DNA from: Eutreptiella sp. 'Long Island Sound 2002'
Taxonomy: Eukaryota; Euglenozoa; Euglenophyceae; Eutreptiales; Eutreptiaceae
Direction: 5' to 3'
NCBI GenBank assembly: GCA_964036045.1
Contig: OZ038389.1
Span: forward strand, 36,722,912 to 36,786,911
Length of the DNA stretch: 64,000 nt
This document shows, piece after piece, positions 10,686 to 22,334 of this stretch; within the stretch, counting starts at the first letter, position 1, and each line of letters starts with the position of its first letter. The notes under the pieces were generated by a model. It was not told the origin of the DNA. It did not search any database and saw only the letters and a list, made by a program, of their open reading frames with translations. Both the position numbers and the translations under genes were made by a program.

Positions 10686-11396
10686 AGTAAGAAAAAGTCA
10701 CTGCCATCTCTTTCTTGGAGGGCTTGATCCAGGCCAAGCCCCCCTTAAAACCCTTTTGTTGATGTCAAGGCTTACTTAAGTTTTTTTATCTCTCTTTTGA
10801 AGCTTTAAGTACACTTTCTCAAAGTAACTAGGGTTATAACCCTAGCCCCCCATGAAGGTCACCCCTACCACTCAACTGAGCGGAGGTATCTTCCTTCATG
10901 GAGGTTATACCGAAATAAAACAGGCATTTCATGCCTTAGGCCTTGGAGGTTAAGCCTAGTGGTCTCCCACCCCAAGACCCCTATACTCAATTGTTTCTAC
11001 CACTTATTGTGGTTCTACTTTTTACCTGTTTCTGAATTCAGTTGCTTGGCCAAGTCATAATCTGTGTCTGGCCTAAATCCTTTGCCCCATATTCCTAACC
11101 AACTCCATTTCATCCAAAAGAGTGCACATGAAGTGCTTGATGCTAACTTGGAGACTGAAGTCAGGCCAGTTTTCAGATAAAATCTTTTGTCTTATCCATT
11201 TGTGATTGAATCTTTGTATTTATACCTGCCTTGTCTTTCTGCAGCCCTTCTGTGTTACACTGGATTTCAAACTATTCATTGATTCGATCCACATCCTGTT
11301 CTTGCTCTACTTGCTGCTTTGGTTTTAGGATTTCCACATCAAAAACCTGCAGGATTTCATCAAAGCATCTAGGGCACTAATCAAGGACATCTTTCC
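10686..11396 (+). repeat. LTR-A, 5' LTR of element C
   Basis: Begins AGTAAGAAAAAGTC and ends ctttcC, and is collinear with 48102-48812. It contains the perfect 18-bp palindrome CTAGGGTTATAACCCTAG. Promoter elements are not obvious beyond the TATAA inside this palindrome. Confidence 0.9.
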
Positions 11397-11407
11397 GGTA
11401 GCAGAGG
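11397..11407 (+). other. Primer binding site of element C
   Basis: GGTAGCAGAGG directly after the LTR. It is complementary to the 3' end of animal-type initiator tRNA-Met (CCTCTGCTACC), except that the base before it is C rather than T in this copy. Confidence 0.75.
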
Positions 11408-11479
11408 CAAACCCTGAGTACCTTTCGAACCGACTCTGAGCAGAAGCACACGAAAAGCACACTCCAAAGCACATTGAAC

Positions 11480-12364
11480 ATGTCCACTCAACTGTCCTCC
11501 CGAACCTGGCCGATCAGAACTGTACAAGTCTAACTTGGCAGTGTAGCCCACCCAAAGAGTGAACCGCCACTCAGAGCAGCATCTGGGTCTCAGGAAGATC
11601 CACAGCACAGGAGGGCGACTCTAATTCGGCCCAGAACAACCCCATTAACCATGGAGACCTTAGCGGCCCATGATGAGGACAGCCTGCAAAGGCTCCGCAC
11701 GCGAGTCGAAGCCTCCACCGCCCGGTCGGCCTGTCTGGCCTCTTCTTCTACTGTTCTTGGCGGTGGTCCTGAAGAACAAGAGGACCTACGAAGGAGAATG
11801 GACGAGTTTATGCTCCACGAGGAGTACCACAAGTCCACCGTAGGGGAAGATGGAGAAATACCTCTTGATGCCCTCGGGTCTCCGCCTCAAACTGAGATGG
11901 GTTCCTTCCTTTATTCGGGGCCATCTACAGACATGGCGGACACAGGATCACTACCGAGACGACCAAGAGTACACGAGCACCCGAGACCATGCCATCCAGA
12001 CCTGCCGACAATTCAAGGGCTCCTGAAAAGAGTCTGGATCCTCTTCACCCAGAGCCCACCTATGGGGCTCTGGATCGCACGGCCGAACCTTTGGCCAAGC
12101 TTCTATCCGGATCTGAAGACCCGGATGTGACAGCTCTGTCAGGAGCTCTGAAGGGAAAGTTGGGTATCACCGAACCCTTACCGGAGCCAGCACTACTCTC
12201 ACCTTCATCCAGATTGAGCACGTTGGCTGATGATCTCAAAAGATCAAGGGTGTCCAGGTTGCTACCAAAGGTCACTTGCCCCAGCCCTTTTCATCCTCGC
12301 GCTAGGACAGGCCCAATTGCTGAATTACAGGACGTGCCTGTGACTGAGACTGACAAAAGAGGGC
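11480..12364 (+). pseudogene. gag: gag of element C, 5' part
   Basis: Start chosen at the ATG at 11480, which aligns with the gag ATG of element A (58360): both open with Met-Ser and have Pro-Ile-Arg a little further on. A stop about 14 codons in, and a frameshift near 12000 between two overlapping frames (11651-12130 and 11989-12364), break it. The second frame matches the middle of element A gag (EDPDVTALSGALKGKLG and CPSPFHPRARTGP). It is cut at 12364 by the insertion of B2 and resumes at 32974 in the same phase (Arg-Gly then Leu-Ser-Ala-Leu-Ala-Pro). Confidence 0.8.
12360..12364. repeat. Target-site duplication of element B2, left
   Basis: AGGGC before the B2 5' LTR; matched at 32969-32973. 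Confidence 0.85.
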
Positions 12365-13162
12365 AGTAAGAAAAAGTGCTTTTCCATTGCTTTGAGGCAT
12401 ACTCTAGTTGTATTAGAGATGCACTGAGCATCAATGCATTTTTATCTTAGTATTGGTCCCACCAAAAGTGGTGATAACACATTTTGACCTATGGAACCAA
12501 ACACCCAATCAGGATATGGAGTGGACCCCTTAATCCCCTTTCAATGTGAGCCAAATCATCTTTTCCTGAGTTGACTGAGCACTGACATACCTAAAGTAGA
12601 GCCTATGAATTTATCTATGTTTTTCCATGAATTCTTAGCTATCCTAGTGGTATGCACCCTAGGGGGCTGGGCACCTCTTTTTGAGAGGTCCTGGGTTCAA
12701 TTCCTGGTCAGCCTAGCTAAGTAGGAAGATCCCATGTGACATGGCAGTGACCTCATCGCCACATACCATGCCACCTCAGCACATATGGGACCCAAAACAA
12801 AGAGTGCACATCTCCTAAGATGGCACTATGGAGAGAGAGTGATCCTGAGGCAGTTTTCTAACTCTTTTCCTAAAGCATTTCAGCTATCTTTGTGAATATG
12901 CATTCATATGTGACCTGAGTTGCAGTTTCTGTGAATATCCAATCATCTTTCACTGTTTACACTGCAGCCCTTCATGCTTTGATCCTGAATCCTCTTCACT
13001 TTGCATACTATTGGCTTGGGCTATCCTGGATTGACTTGGCTTTACTGTACTTCAACAAACAAAAGCTTTTCATCATCCAAAATAAGCAGCAGGACACCCT
13101 ACAGCAACAACAAGCCCCAGGAGAAGCAAAAACACAGTGCTGAAAACACTATAAACTTTTCT
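12365..13162 (+). repeat. LTR-B, 5' LTR of B2
   Basis: 798 bp, begins AGTAAGAAAAAGTGC and ends ttttCT. The same length as the B1 LTR at 22335-23132. The expected primer site is missing after it because inverted gag sequence follows directly. Its inner end was probably contributed by the lost 3' LTR of B1 (see findings). Confidence 0.88.
12634..12721 (+). other. tRNA-like sequence in LTR-B (B2 5' LTR)
   Basis: 88 nt closed by a perfect 8-bp stem (CTTAGCTA / TAGCTAAG). It has an A-box-like TAGTGGTATGC (12645), a 5-bp stem with a 7-nt loop TTTTTGA (stem ACCTC/GAGGT, anticodon-arm-like with TTT in the anticodon position) and a T-arm-like segment with B-box GGTTCAATTCC (12694-12704). The D-arm region is too long for a normal tRNA, so I call it tRNA-like. 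It may be an internal RNA polymerase III promoter. Confidence 0.6.
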
Positions 13163-13167
13163 CCAGG
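13163..13167. repeat. B1 target-site duplication, inverted copy
   Basis: CCAGG, the reverse complement of CCTGG at 23133-23137. It sits exactly between an LTR-B 3' end and inverted gag sequence. Confidence 0.75.
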
Positions 13168-13678
13168 TGCATACCCAGGAACATCCACATAGGTTCCAGT
13201 AGCGGGTAGTGCATGGGGATATTCAGCCGCATACCATCGCGGCGCAGAGCTGGTAGCCACCGGCTCACTGGCAGTAGTTGCCTCATGGAGCGCAGTGGTA
13301 GGTGGGCCCATACCATAGGCGGGGTAGGGAGGCATGCCAGTAAAGCCTGTGCCCTCTGCCATAGGCGGGTTGGTTGTGGAAGTGGATGTTGCAGCGGCTG
13401 GGAGTGTGGTGGTTATAGGAGAGGGTGATGCGTGGAGGCCAGAAGCGCTTGGTGCGCCTTCGAAGGTAGGGTCATGCGTCAGGTCTTGCCCTTGTTCCTC
13501 TCCTTCGTCTTCTTCTTCTCCAGCATCCCTCTCGCTCTCTCTTCTCTTCCTCTTCACAGGCTGAGTGACCACGACCACCTCTTCGACAGACAGGGCCCCG
13601 AAGGCCGTCTGAAGTCCATCCAGGGAGTCCTCAGCCGCATCCACTGGCCCATGTAAGGGCTCCGCCGAAGGTACAGCG
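13163..13678 (-). pseudogene. gag: B2 gag N-terminal fragment, inverted
   Basis: Minus-strand gag sequence matching B3 gag at about 61750-62265 (VPSAEPLHGPVDAAEDSLDG ... YVDVPGYAPG). Its downstream edge stops at the very point where B2 gag resumes at 23133, so it is the missing piece of B2 gag flipped in place. At 13674-13678 it joins the B1 3' region through a 5-bp microhomology (CAGCG). The first roughly 30 codons, leader and primer site are lost. Confidence 0.8.
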
Positions 13679-14820
13679 GTAGGTAAGGTAGGTACGCCCA
13701 GGCAGGGCCACCCCCTGGTGGAGTCAGGATTGCGGCTGAGATGGGCAGGTTTGCCCTGGAAAGGCGTGCATACTCGCGCATGCACACACGCATTAAAGGG
13801 TAGGCCACGCGAAGTGCGCACGGTAAACCTTGTTTAGGCTACTCAGGGGCTCCTTGGTACGTTCTTTAAGAGAACCTGAGGAGTCCCTTAACGCTTGCTT
13901 GCTTGATAAGGGTAGCTGCTCCTGCAGCGTGTTTGCAGACAGTGTATTATAGGGCACACTGAGAGGGGTATAATACCTGGAGTGTGCCTTGGTTCCTCCG
14001 CCGCAAACGCCCTTTCATTTGCCTTTGTTTTACGGGTGGGCAGGTAGGGTGATTGGTGCAGCAGCATTTTTTTATGCCCTGCTAAACAAGGGCGCAGATC
14101 ACACAAACAAGTAACTCCGCTCCGCCTGTGGCAGAGCAGGGAGTCCGACTTCATCGACATCTGCGCCTTGCACGCGAGAGCACTCCTTCCCTCCAAGCCC
14201 TAGCAGGGGAAACGCGTTGTGGCGTCCCCTGTTAGGCCACAGTTGCTTAGTAGCGCTGTGTTCTCTTGTCATTTCACAGGAGGGTCGCTGGGACCCATGA
14301 GACCTTCACCTCCGCAACGCCCAGTAGAGGGTGCGTGTAGGAGTGGTAGTCCTGAGTGGGGGCTAGAGCCAGTTGCCCAGTGCTCGCCCACCAGGATGGT
14401 GCCACTGTAGGGTGTGTAGGACCTGTAGGGGGTGTGTCACTGTCCCACCCTTTTCCTGCAATTTTAGCAGGATTGGTGGGCTGTGACAGTGGCTAGGTCA
14501 GTGTTTTGGCCACATAGCAAAACGGCGTTTTCATGCCTTCGTAGCTTTTGGCCACCCCTCCCTGTAGTAGACAGATAGGTAGGGAAAACAATACCTGGAT
14601 TAGTACGCTGGGTATTCCCCCAAGGTTTTGCGCCAGCACAGAAATTGGGCGCATAGGGGAGGGGAGACCCGGGGCGTACCCCGTGGCATCAACAAGCCAA
14701 CCCTCCAGGTTCAGCAAGGGCGCAGACTTGGGTATAATTAGGACACCACTTCTGCGGCTTGCTCTCAGGACCTTAGGACTAGCACACTCACACATACGCT
14801 TTGGCAGGTAAGGGTAAGGT
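13674..14820 (-). other. B1 3' noncoding region (truncated)
   Basis: Collinear with B2 29963-31112. No conserved open frame. Contains the structured module annotated separately. Ends by microhomology-mediated fusion to the inverted gag fragment. Confidence 0.8.
13836..14270 (-). ncRNA. Structured RNA module in 3' region, B1 copy
   Basis: Contains the helices also present in B2 and C. On the minus strand an H-type pseudoknot is perfect here: GGCACACT (13988-13981) with AGTGTGCC (13960-13953), interleaved with GTATTATA (13976-13969) and TATAATAC (13951-13944). A second pseudoknot (GTGGC/GCCAC with AGGGGA/TCCCCT) lies near 14255-14205, and the GGGACTCCTC hairpin near 13887-13846 has one mismatch in this copy. 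Function unknown; RNA rather than DNA structure is an inference from the pattern of substitutions. Confidence 0.55.
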
Positions 14821-17800
14821 TCAGTCCCTAGCTTTAGTCTTGGAGGCAAGCGTCTCAGCGAGCCTCAGCAACTCACCAAGGTTGTTCTGGGACAAGTAGT
14901 CAACCAGAATTGAGTTTAGGCGTGCCTCAGGTAGAACAAATGCAGAGAAGGGCTCCCAGGTGGCCTCTTCGACTCCAAACCCTTCCCAGAGGGTGAGGAA
15001 GCGCCAACCCTGGCGATAGCGGTGGCGTAGGACATACTTCACCAGGTAGAAGCCCTCCTTAGCCAACTCCTCGGCGTTCATGTCGGGGAGTTCACCTTCA
15101 ACTTCCATAGGGCTGGCAGCCCCTTGTAGGTCCAGAGCGGCGATTTCCTCGTCGTTCAGCTCCCACTCCTCCCCACAGAGGTCTTCAGGATCATGGTAGC
15201 GCTTCAGGTGTTGAGCAGCGCACACCAGGGTCCCCCCTAGAAGGGGAGAACACCGCACGGTGATAGGGTGTCCATCCACAGATAGGATCTTGTACGGCCC
15301 GAAGTATGGGTCATCGCTGGTAGAGCGTGGCCAGGCGGGTAGTCGACTGTGGTGCACCAGCACCCAGTCCCCCTCTTGGTAGGTGGCCGGTACACGGTGC
15401 TTGTTCTTCTTGTTCCACTGACGCTCCCTCACTCTCTGGAGCATAGCCTTGGCCTTGTCCACCTTCGCTTGTTGCTCTTGGACCCATTCACCCACAGAAG
15501 AATGGGTGTCCTCTGGATAGGGGGCATGTAGGAACCATGCCGGGCGCCCCATGAATAGCTCATGTGGCGAGTAGCCAGTAGCTGAACTCTCTTGGGAGTT
15601 CATCATCAAGGATATGACGGGGAGTAGTCTCACCCAGTCTCTGGTGCGTTCAGTTTTGCACCATATCCTGACGTTCTCCTTCAGGACACGGATCTGTCGC
15701 TCACATAGGGGGTTGCTCGTGTGAGAGTAGGGAATCCCCGTAGACACCTGGACATTGAGGGATCTCAGGACCCTCTTGTACCAGCCAGTATCCGAGCGTA
15801 CTCGCACGTCCTCATCGGAGTTGATCTTCTTGGGCGCCCCCTAGACACAAAACCACTCCTCCAGGAGTATCTTGATAGTCTCCTCCCCGGTAATGTGCTT
15901 GGTACATGGGAACACCCTGGTAAACCTGGTCAACCCACAGGTTACCACGAGGGCGAAGTCATAGCCCCGAAACTTCGGCATCTCCGTGGAGTCCACGTAT
16001 AGAACACTGTTGGCACAGTGTGGGATGGGCAGGGTCGAGTAGAGACCTCTGTCCCTGATATCCCCTGGTTTACAGGACCTGCACGGGCACTTGTCCACGA
16101 TAGGCTGGAGTGTCTTCCGCAGTTGGTCGTCAGTCCACGTAGTGTGGAACCACTGCTTGAACAGCCTCAGGGTACGGTCAGCACCCACATGACCACTGGA
16201 CTCATGGGTCCACTTCAGCAGCGCTGGGACTCGGTCACTAGGCACCACGATTCGGTCCTCGTGCCAGAGGTAGCTCTTGTCCCGCTTCCACTGGTCTTGG
16301 TTGACCAGGAGGGGTTCAAGGCGTTTCTCCAGGCGCCGGTCGATATCCCAAAACTCCTGTAGGTACTCCGATTGTTGGAGTCCATCCAGGGGGCGTATCA
16401 TGGTCATGTTCAGGTCCAGATGTACGTCCATACGGCTGAACGCCTCCTTAGCCAGCGCTTCAGACCGGGCACCAATCAGGGCGTCGAAGTTGTTGCGGCT
16501 GATGTAGTCGGCACACTCGTTCTTCACTCCCTGGATATGGTGTACCGTCAGCCGTAGTTGACTGAGGTAGGTCCACCAGCGCCGTAGCTTGGCCTTCTCA
16601 GGTGGGGGACCCTTCTGGAAACTGCGGACCGGTTCTTGGTCGCATAGCCAGACCACAGGGTTACTCCCCAACAGTCGTGCTTGTGAGGATAGCACCAGCA
16701 TACCCGCGAGCAATTCCTGCTCATAGGTGGAGTAGTTCCCCCTGGCCTGGTTCCACTTCCAGTTCCAGTGGCCCAGAGGTACTAGAACCCACTTGTCGTC
16801 AGGGTAGCTGTGCTTGAGGGTTCCATCTCGGTTGAGACCTTCCGTCCCCCATTGGGAAATGGCCGAGTCGAACTCCTCCTTCTCTAGTGCTTGCCATTGG
16901 AACAACGTTCCACCACCGCCCACATTGCTGGCGTCGGTCACCAGGATAATCTCCCCTTGTGCCCTAGGCACGCCCAAGCACTTAGCGTTGGCTACCTTGT
17001 CTTTGAGCTCGTCAAACGCTTGTTGCTCTTGTGGGCCCCAGCGCCAAGTAGTACTCTTCTTGATCAGGTCCGTCAGAACGGCGCTGGTATAGGTGAAGTT
17101 CTTGATGTGGCGGCGATAGAAGTTGCACGCCCCAATGAAACTGCGTACATCATGAAGTCCTTTCTTGGGGTCTTCGTGTCGTACCTTGGCATCCATCAGG
17201 GGTTTGGCCTTAGAGGCCGCTGGGGTCCACCACCCATAGCCAACGTCAAACCCCAGGTACTGCATGGTCTCCTGCATGAACTCACACTTCTCCAGCTTGA
17301 GTCGTGTGTGGTTCTCCTGGCAGACCGCAAAGAACTCACCCAAGAGGATTAGGTGATCCTCCTGGGTATTGGTCCCGAGGCATACATCGTCGATGTGAGC
17401 CTCCATCTGGGCCCCACGGGATATGAGCTCCTGCACCTTAGGTCTCCTTCGTAGGATGGACAAGATCTTGTTCATCAGCTCTTGGAACAGAGGGGGTGCG
17501 TTAGCCACGCCGAATGGCATGACCTTCCACTTGAATACCCTCCCCTGAGGGGTGATGAAGGCCAGTAGTTCCTGCGCGTTGGGCGTCAGGTCCACTTGCC
17601 AGAATCCACTTCGCTTGTCCATCTTGGTCTTGTAGCGACAGGAGGCTATCTTCTCCAGGGTAGACTCCATATTGGGAATGGACCCTGAGTGGTTCAGCGT
17701 CTTCTTGTTCAGCTCTCCATAGTCCACTACCAGCCGTTTGGCTGTAGACCCAGGTTTAGCCACCAGGAAACAGGGGCTGCAGTGTAGGGGGTAGTCCCCG

Positions 17801-19748
17801 TCCTTGTACTCCAGGACTAGGCCAGCGTCGATACATTCTTGTATCTGTCGCTCGATCTCGTCGGCCTGCTCTTTAGGAGCTGGATAGGGTCTCCTCGGAA
17901 TCTTATGACCCACGAACTCGGGTTTCAGCTTGAGGTCCATCTGTACCAGCTTGTCGCATGAGGCTGGAGGGGGTAGTTCTCCGAACACCTCCAGATAGAT
18001 CCTTATCAGCTTCTGTACCCGCGGGTCCAATACCTTGATCTTGTCCTCCATGTCCTCGTCGGAGTGTAAGTTGCTTGCCCCTTGAATAGACGTCAGGAGG
18101 TGGTCCTCCACCGACTCTTCGCCCGCGGTAGCATCCATCAGCCCTTGGTAGGCATATAGAAGGTCTTGCTCGACCATCTCCGGTGGACGATGGCAACATA
18201 GGCACACTCGAGGGGGTTCACATACACATTCCTCCGAGAGGTCGTCCTCCTCTGGGGTCCTCACATGGGCGCCCCACACGCTCTTCATGAGCTTGAGATC
18301 TACCTCCCTTTGCCAGGTGGTGATCTTCTGTTCGAGGTCCTCCTTCAATTGGGATAGGTCTCCCATACGTCCTTGCTTCAGTGGCCACAAGCTGCGGGTA
18401 GGCTTCGCGTAGCATAGCTTTTTCGCCACCAACTTCCTCTTGGAATCCACATACTTCCTGAGCCTGGATTGAGGGTCCAGCTCTTCATCCACGGGGTCTT
18501 CCACCCTCATGGAGAGTAGGGGTTTTAGTGGGGTGACGTACTCGGCGTTCTCCACTTCCTCCACCGCGGTCTGCACGAAGAAGGCGTCGTGCTCAGTTTC
18601 GTCGTCTGAGTGGATAGAGCTAGGTAGCTCAGATAGTCCACACTCAGAGACTCCATCAGGAACAGGTACATGACAGGGAGAGTTGGGGGCGTTGGTGTCA
18701 GTCACGACGTACTCATCTCCTCCGGGTGTAGTTTCAACAGCATCTTGAGGTCGTAGGCGATCCTTCAAGTCACCCAAGGCGAGTCCATCGCTTTCTCGTT
18801 GTATAGCCTGGACCAGAGTAGGGTCCAGGTCTTCCCAGGGGATGGTGGTAAGACTTCCGTCCACCACGCTGAGCATACTCCCCCATCCGGGCTTCCCAAT
18901 GGGCGTCTTGCGTCCCAGAGGCACGTAGATGGCCTCATCAGGTAATCGCACCGAGCTGATAGTCAGCTTGTCAAGGAGGGTTCGCCAGTACTCGTTGCCC
19001 CCATGGGCTCCCCAATCGGGGGAACACAGGACCATACGGGAACGTTCCAAGGCCACCTTGGTCAGCACCTTCCCCAGTTCACTGAATCTGGAGTTCCCGT
19101 AGGCCATTCGAAAGAGGGCCAGTAAAATTTGTAGCTGCAGTTCTTCCCCTTGCTGCAGTATAGGTCCAGTACATGCTGCTTGTCGCTGGCGAACAGCTCC
19201 ACACTTAGGTCTTCTCGAGAGTAACCCAACTCCTTCAGACCTTGGTCTAGGACTTCCCCCAATAGTTGATAGTCCTCAGTTTTGGAGGCCGCCATCATGT
19301 TCGAGGGCTCCTCCTTCGATAGTCTCAGGTAACTCGAGGTATGTTCCGACTGCTCCAGTGGCACAGACTCTCTGCCACTGCCGTGGTCCACGTACAGGAG
19401 GTAGGGCGCTTGCAGCGTCAGGGATTGTATCTGGGAGTGCTGCACGAAGAAGTCAGTACCCAGTACAAAGTCGAAGGCCTCAGTGTCCATCACATAGAAC
19501 CGATGGGCGATAGTTCGAGAGCCCATAGGTACCTCCACTTCACAGTCCCCGCAGCTGTGCACCACATGTCCATCCCCCATGCGTATAGCGGCGGTGGTCA
19601 TGGTGTTCTTCAGGCTCCCACAAGGTTAAATTTTCTTGGCCACTATAGATATTGTGGCGCCAGTATCCAATACCCCCAGGTATTCACGTCCCCCTAGTCG
19701 GATACGTACCCAAAACACCAGGTCTTGGGTGCCACCAGAGCGTCCCCG
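14821..19748 (-). pseudogene. pol: pol of B1: protease, MTase-like, RT, RNase H, integrase, chromodomain
   Basis: Follows the gag TGA in the same frame. Protease carries LDTGATISIV (near 19670), but a TAA lies shortly after it (near 19625). The methyltransferase-like segment (VELFASDKQHVLDLYC ... NSRF ... VLCSPDWG) is split by a one-base deletion near 19105. A long frame from 19107 to 15841 (1,088 codons) encodes RT with HIDD (near 17395), RNase H (VTDASNVGGGG, EQELLAGM) and the integrase zinc-binding and core start. A TAG at 15841-15843 replaces a Tyr codon, and the same frame continues from 15807 to the end at 14821 with the rest of integrase and a chromodomain (WEGFGVEEATWEPFSAF). Inactive copy. 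Confidence 0.88.
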
Positions 19749-19751
19749 TCA
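19749..19751 (-). other. gag/pol boundary stop codon TGA (B1), pol in frame
   Basis: TTC TGA CGG at the end of gag, with protease continuing in the same frame. Shared with B2; elements A and C have TAG at the homologous place. Candidate stop-codon readthrough site. Confidence 0.6.
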
Positions 19752-22236
19752 GAATTCCGCGGGACAGGTCACCTCGAACCCCTTGTTCCGCAATTTGCGC
19801 GCCATCCTCATGAAACGGCTTCTCTTCTTGGCGTTGCCGTCATCACCACCTTCATGCTCACGCTTGGCTCCTTGTTCTTGCTGGGCCTGCGTCTGTGAGC
19901 GTGTGGTAGGTCCAGACTGCCCTCCAGAGGGCTCGGAGTTCCCCCCTGGATTAGGGTTGGGGTTACCTGCGTTCTTGTACTTGTTCTTGTTGTCGTTCTG
20001 GCGGTTAGCGCCTCCTCCTCGTCCACCTTGACCCTTGTCTTGACCACCTTGACCACGTCCTTTCAACTTGCCCTTGCCGGAGTCGTTGCCTTTGGCCTTG
20101 CCTCCACCTTTGCCTGAGCCTTTGCCAGGATCTTCCCCTTTAAGTTTCGCCGATAGGCGTTGCTTATGGTAGCACTCATCCTCGTAGTGCTTCCGCTTAC
20201 CGCAGAATGCACACGTGATGGTGCAGCGGTAATGATCCGGCAGCTTCACTTTGGCGCCGGTGATCTTCCCCTGCTGCTTCCCCTGGACGATGAAGCAGTC
20301 TCGCTGCTCGCAGTCAGAGGCGTGCTGCAGGTGGCCCTGCTCATCTCTGGCATCACACCAGAAAAGCTCCTTCACGTTCTCCATTAGACGGGCGTGGGCG
20401 TGTTTGGGGGTAGTCCCCTACCCAGGTCGGGACCCTTGGTACCCTTTGCCTCCAGAACCTCCACCACCAGGACGGTAGTTGTTCAGGTGCTGGTCGCTCT
20501 CCTTCTCCAGCGCCATCTCCAGGAGCAGCACGCATAGATCCTCGTAGCGGAGGGATGTAGCCTTGCGCTCAGCCGTCAAACGGCACTCGTCCCATAGCTC
20601 TCGGGGGAGCTTGGCGCACAACCAGAACAGCAGGTCGTCGCTGCTGTAGGAACCGGGCGTCAGTCGTCCAGCCCAGTGATCCAGGTCAGCCAACAGCTCG
20701 GAGACCCTGCCAGGTTTGGGGTTGTTGGGTAGCACGGGCAGGTTCTGGATCTCGGCCCTGATGGAGAGGTCCGTCTCGTAGGTTGGGTACTGCCTCTCCA
20801 GGGCAACCAACACATCGGCAAAGGTGGCGGAGTTTGTTACGATCTGCCTGACCTGCTTCTCCAGGTACTTGGTCTTGCAGCACTGCACGAGCAGATCGCA
20901 CTTCACTCGCCCACTCGCGTGGGTTTGGCCGGTCAGTCGTAGGAACCGGCCAAAGTTCTCAGCGAATTCGCTGAGGTCCTTGCCTGTGCACTCAGGCAGG
21001 TTCACCACTATCTTGGAGGTGGCAATAGCCTTCGCCTCCTGAGCTCGGCGTCCTTCAGGGCGTCGGGTCTTCTTCTTCTTCTTCTTCTTCTTCTTACCCT
21101 TGGGGTCCTCGGGGTCCTCAGGGTCTTCGTCATCCGATGGCGAAGAAGAATCCATCGACGGCGGCTCTTCGTCGGAGGGGTCCCCGCCTAGATCACTGGA
21201 GCCATAAGGCTCCACGTCCACCATAGCCCTTAGGGCTGTCAGCCCCAGCTGGTCCAGCTCGGCCCTCGTCGAGTTCGTCACGTGGCTGTAGGGCGGCTGG
21301 GCCGTTCTCGGGACGAATGGACTTCTCGGTACTGCTGCAGGAGTCGGCATCGGTCGGCTCCTCAGGCTCCCCAGGGTATTTGTCAACCCGCCGCCAGGTG
21401 GTTAGCCTGTACTCGGTGGGGTGACATTCCCACCGTCGTAGGTGACGCATGGGACGGGATCATCAGGGGCTCCAGTTTCTCCCTGATCTCTTGCGTGAGG
21501 TCGCTCACGATTTGCGAAGTGGCTCCTCGGAGCACCTCGTTGATCTCCGACCGCGTCAGGGACCTGATGGAGGATCTTCCTGATCCTCTACTCCTGCCTC
21601 CCAGAGACTCTGGTCCTCTCCTCAACCCACTCAAGGGTGCATACCCAGGTGCATACCCAGGAGCATACCCAGGAACTTCCATGTAGGTTCCAGTGGCGTG
21701 GAGTGGATGGGGATGGTCAGCCGCATACCATCGCGGCGCAGAGCTGGAAGCCACCGGCTCACTGGCAGTAGTTGCCTCAAGGAGCGCAGTGGTAGGTGGG
21801 CCCATGCCATAGGCGGGGTAGTGAGGCATGCCAGTAAAGCCTGTGTCCTCTGCCATAGGCGGGTTGGTTGTGGAAGTGGATGTTGCGGCGGCTGGGAGTG
21901 TGGTGGTTATGGGAGAGGGTGATGCATGGAGGCCAGAAGCGCTTGGTGCGCCTTCGAAGGTGGGGACATCCGTCGGGTCTTGCCCTTGCTCCTCACCTTC
22001 GTCTGCTCCGTCTCCAGCATCCTTCTCGCTTCTCTCTTCCTTTTTGCAGGCTGCGCCACCACCTCCTCGACGGACAGGGCCCCGAAGGCCGTCTGGAGGC
22101 CATCCAGGGAGTCCTCCGCCGTATCCACTGGCCCATGTAAGGGCTCCGCTGAAGGTACAGCGCCAGGCGCCGGCCTTGCCGGTGCCTCAGGCGCTGGCGC
22201 TGTCTTCACATCGGCGTCCACTCCTCCTGGATCCAT
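19749..22236 (-). pseudogene. gag: gag of B1
   Basis: ATG at 22236, with frame changes near 21900 and 21400. It contains the VPSAEPLHGP N-terminal region, a Tyr/Pro/Gly linker with imperfect repeats (PGYAPGYAPGYAP), a capsid-like domain (about 21000-20500) and a nucleocapsid zinc knuckle CAFCGKRKHYEDEC (about 20215-20172), followed by a Gly/Lys-rich basic tail. A Gln-to-TAG stop at about 20418-20420 interrupts an otherwise open frame. It ends at TGA 19751-19749, the gag/pol boundary. Confidence 0.85.
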
Positions 22237-22321
22237 CTTAATCTGCCCTTCTGCTTATATTTGCCTGCTCGGAGCACTGGTTGTACGGCGCGGGGTCGCT
22301 GCCGGTGCACAGAGACAGGCT

Positions 22322-22334
22322 GCCTCTTGCTACC
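22322..22334 (-). other. Primer binding site of B1
   Basis: GGTAGCAAGAGGC directly after the LTR on the minus strand. Like the initiator tRNA-Met site of elements A and C but with one extra A; shared with B3 (61575). Confidence 0.65.

Noticed and set aside
10831-10846. GGGTT/AACCC as telomere repeat
   Set aside because: Single palindrome, not tandemly repeated; part of LTR-A.
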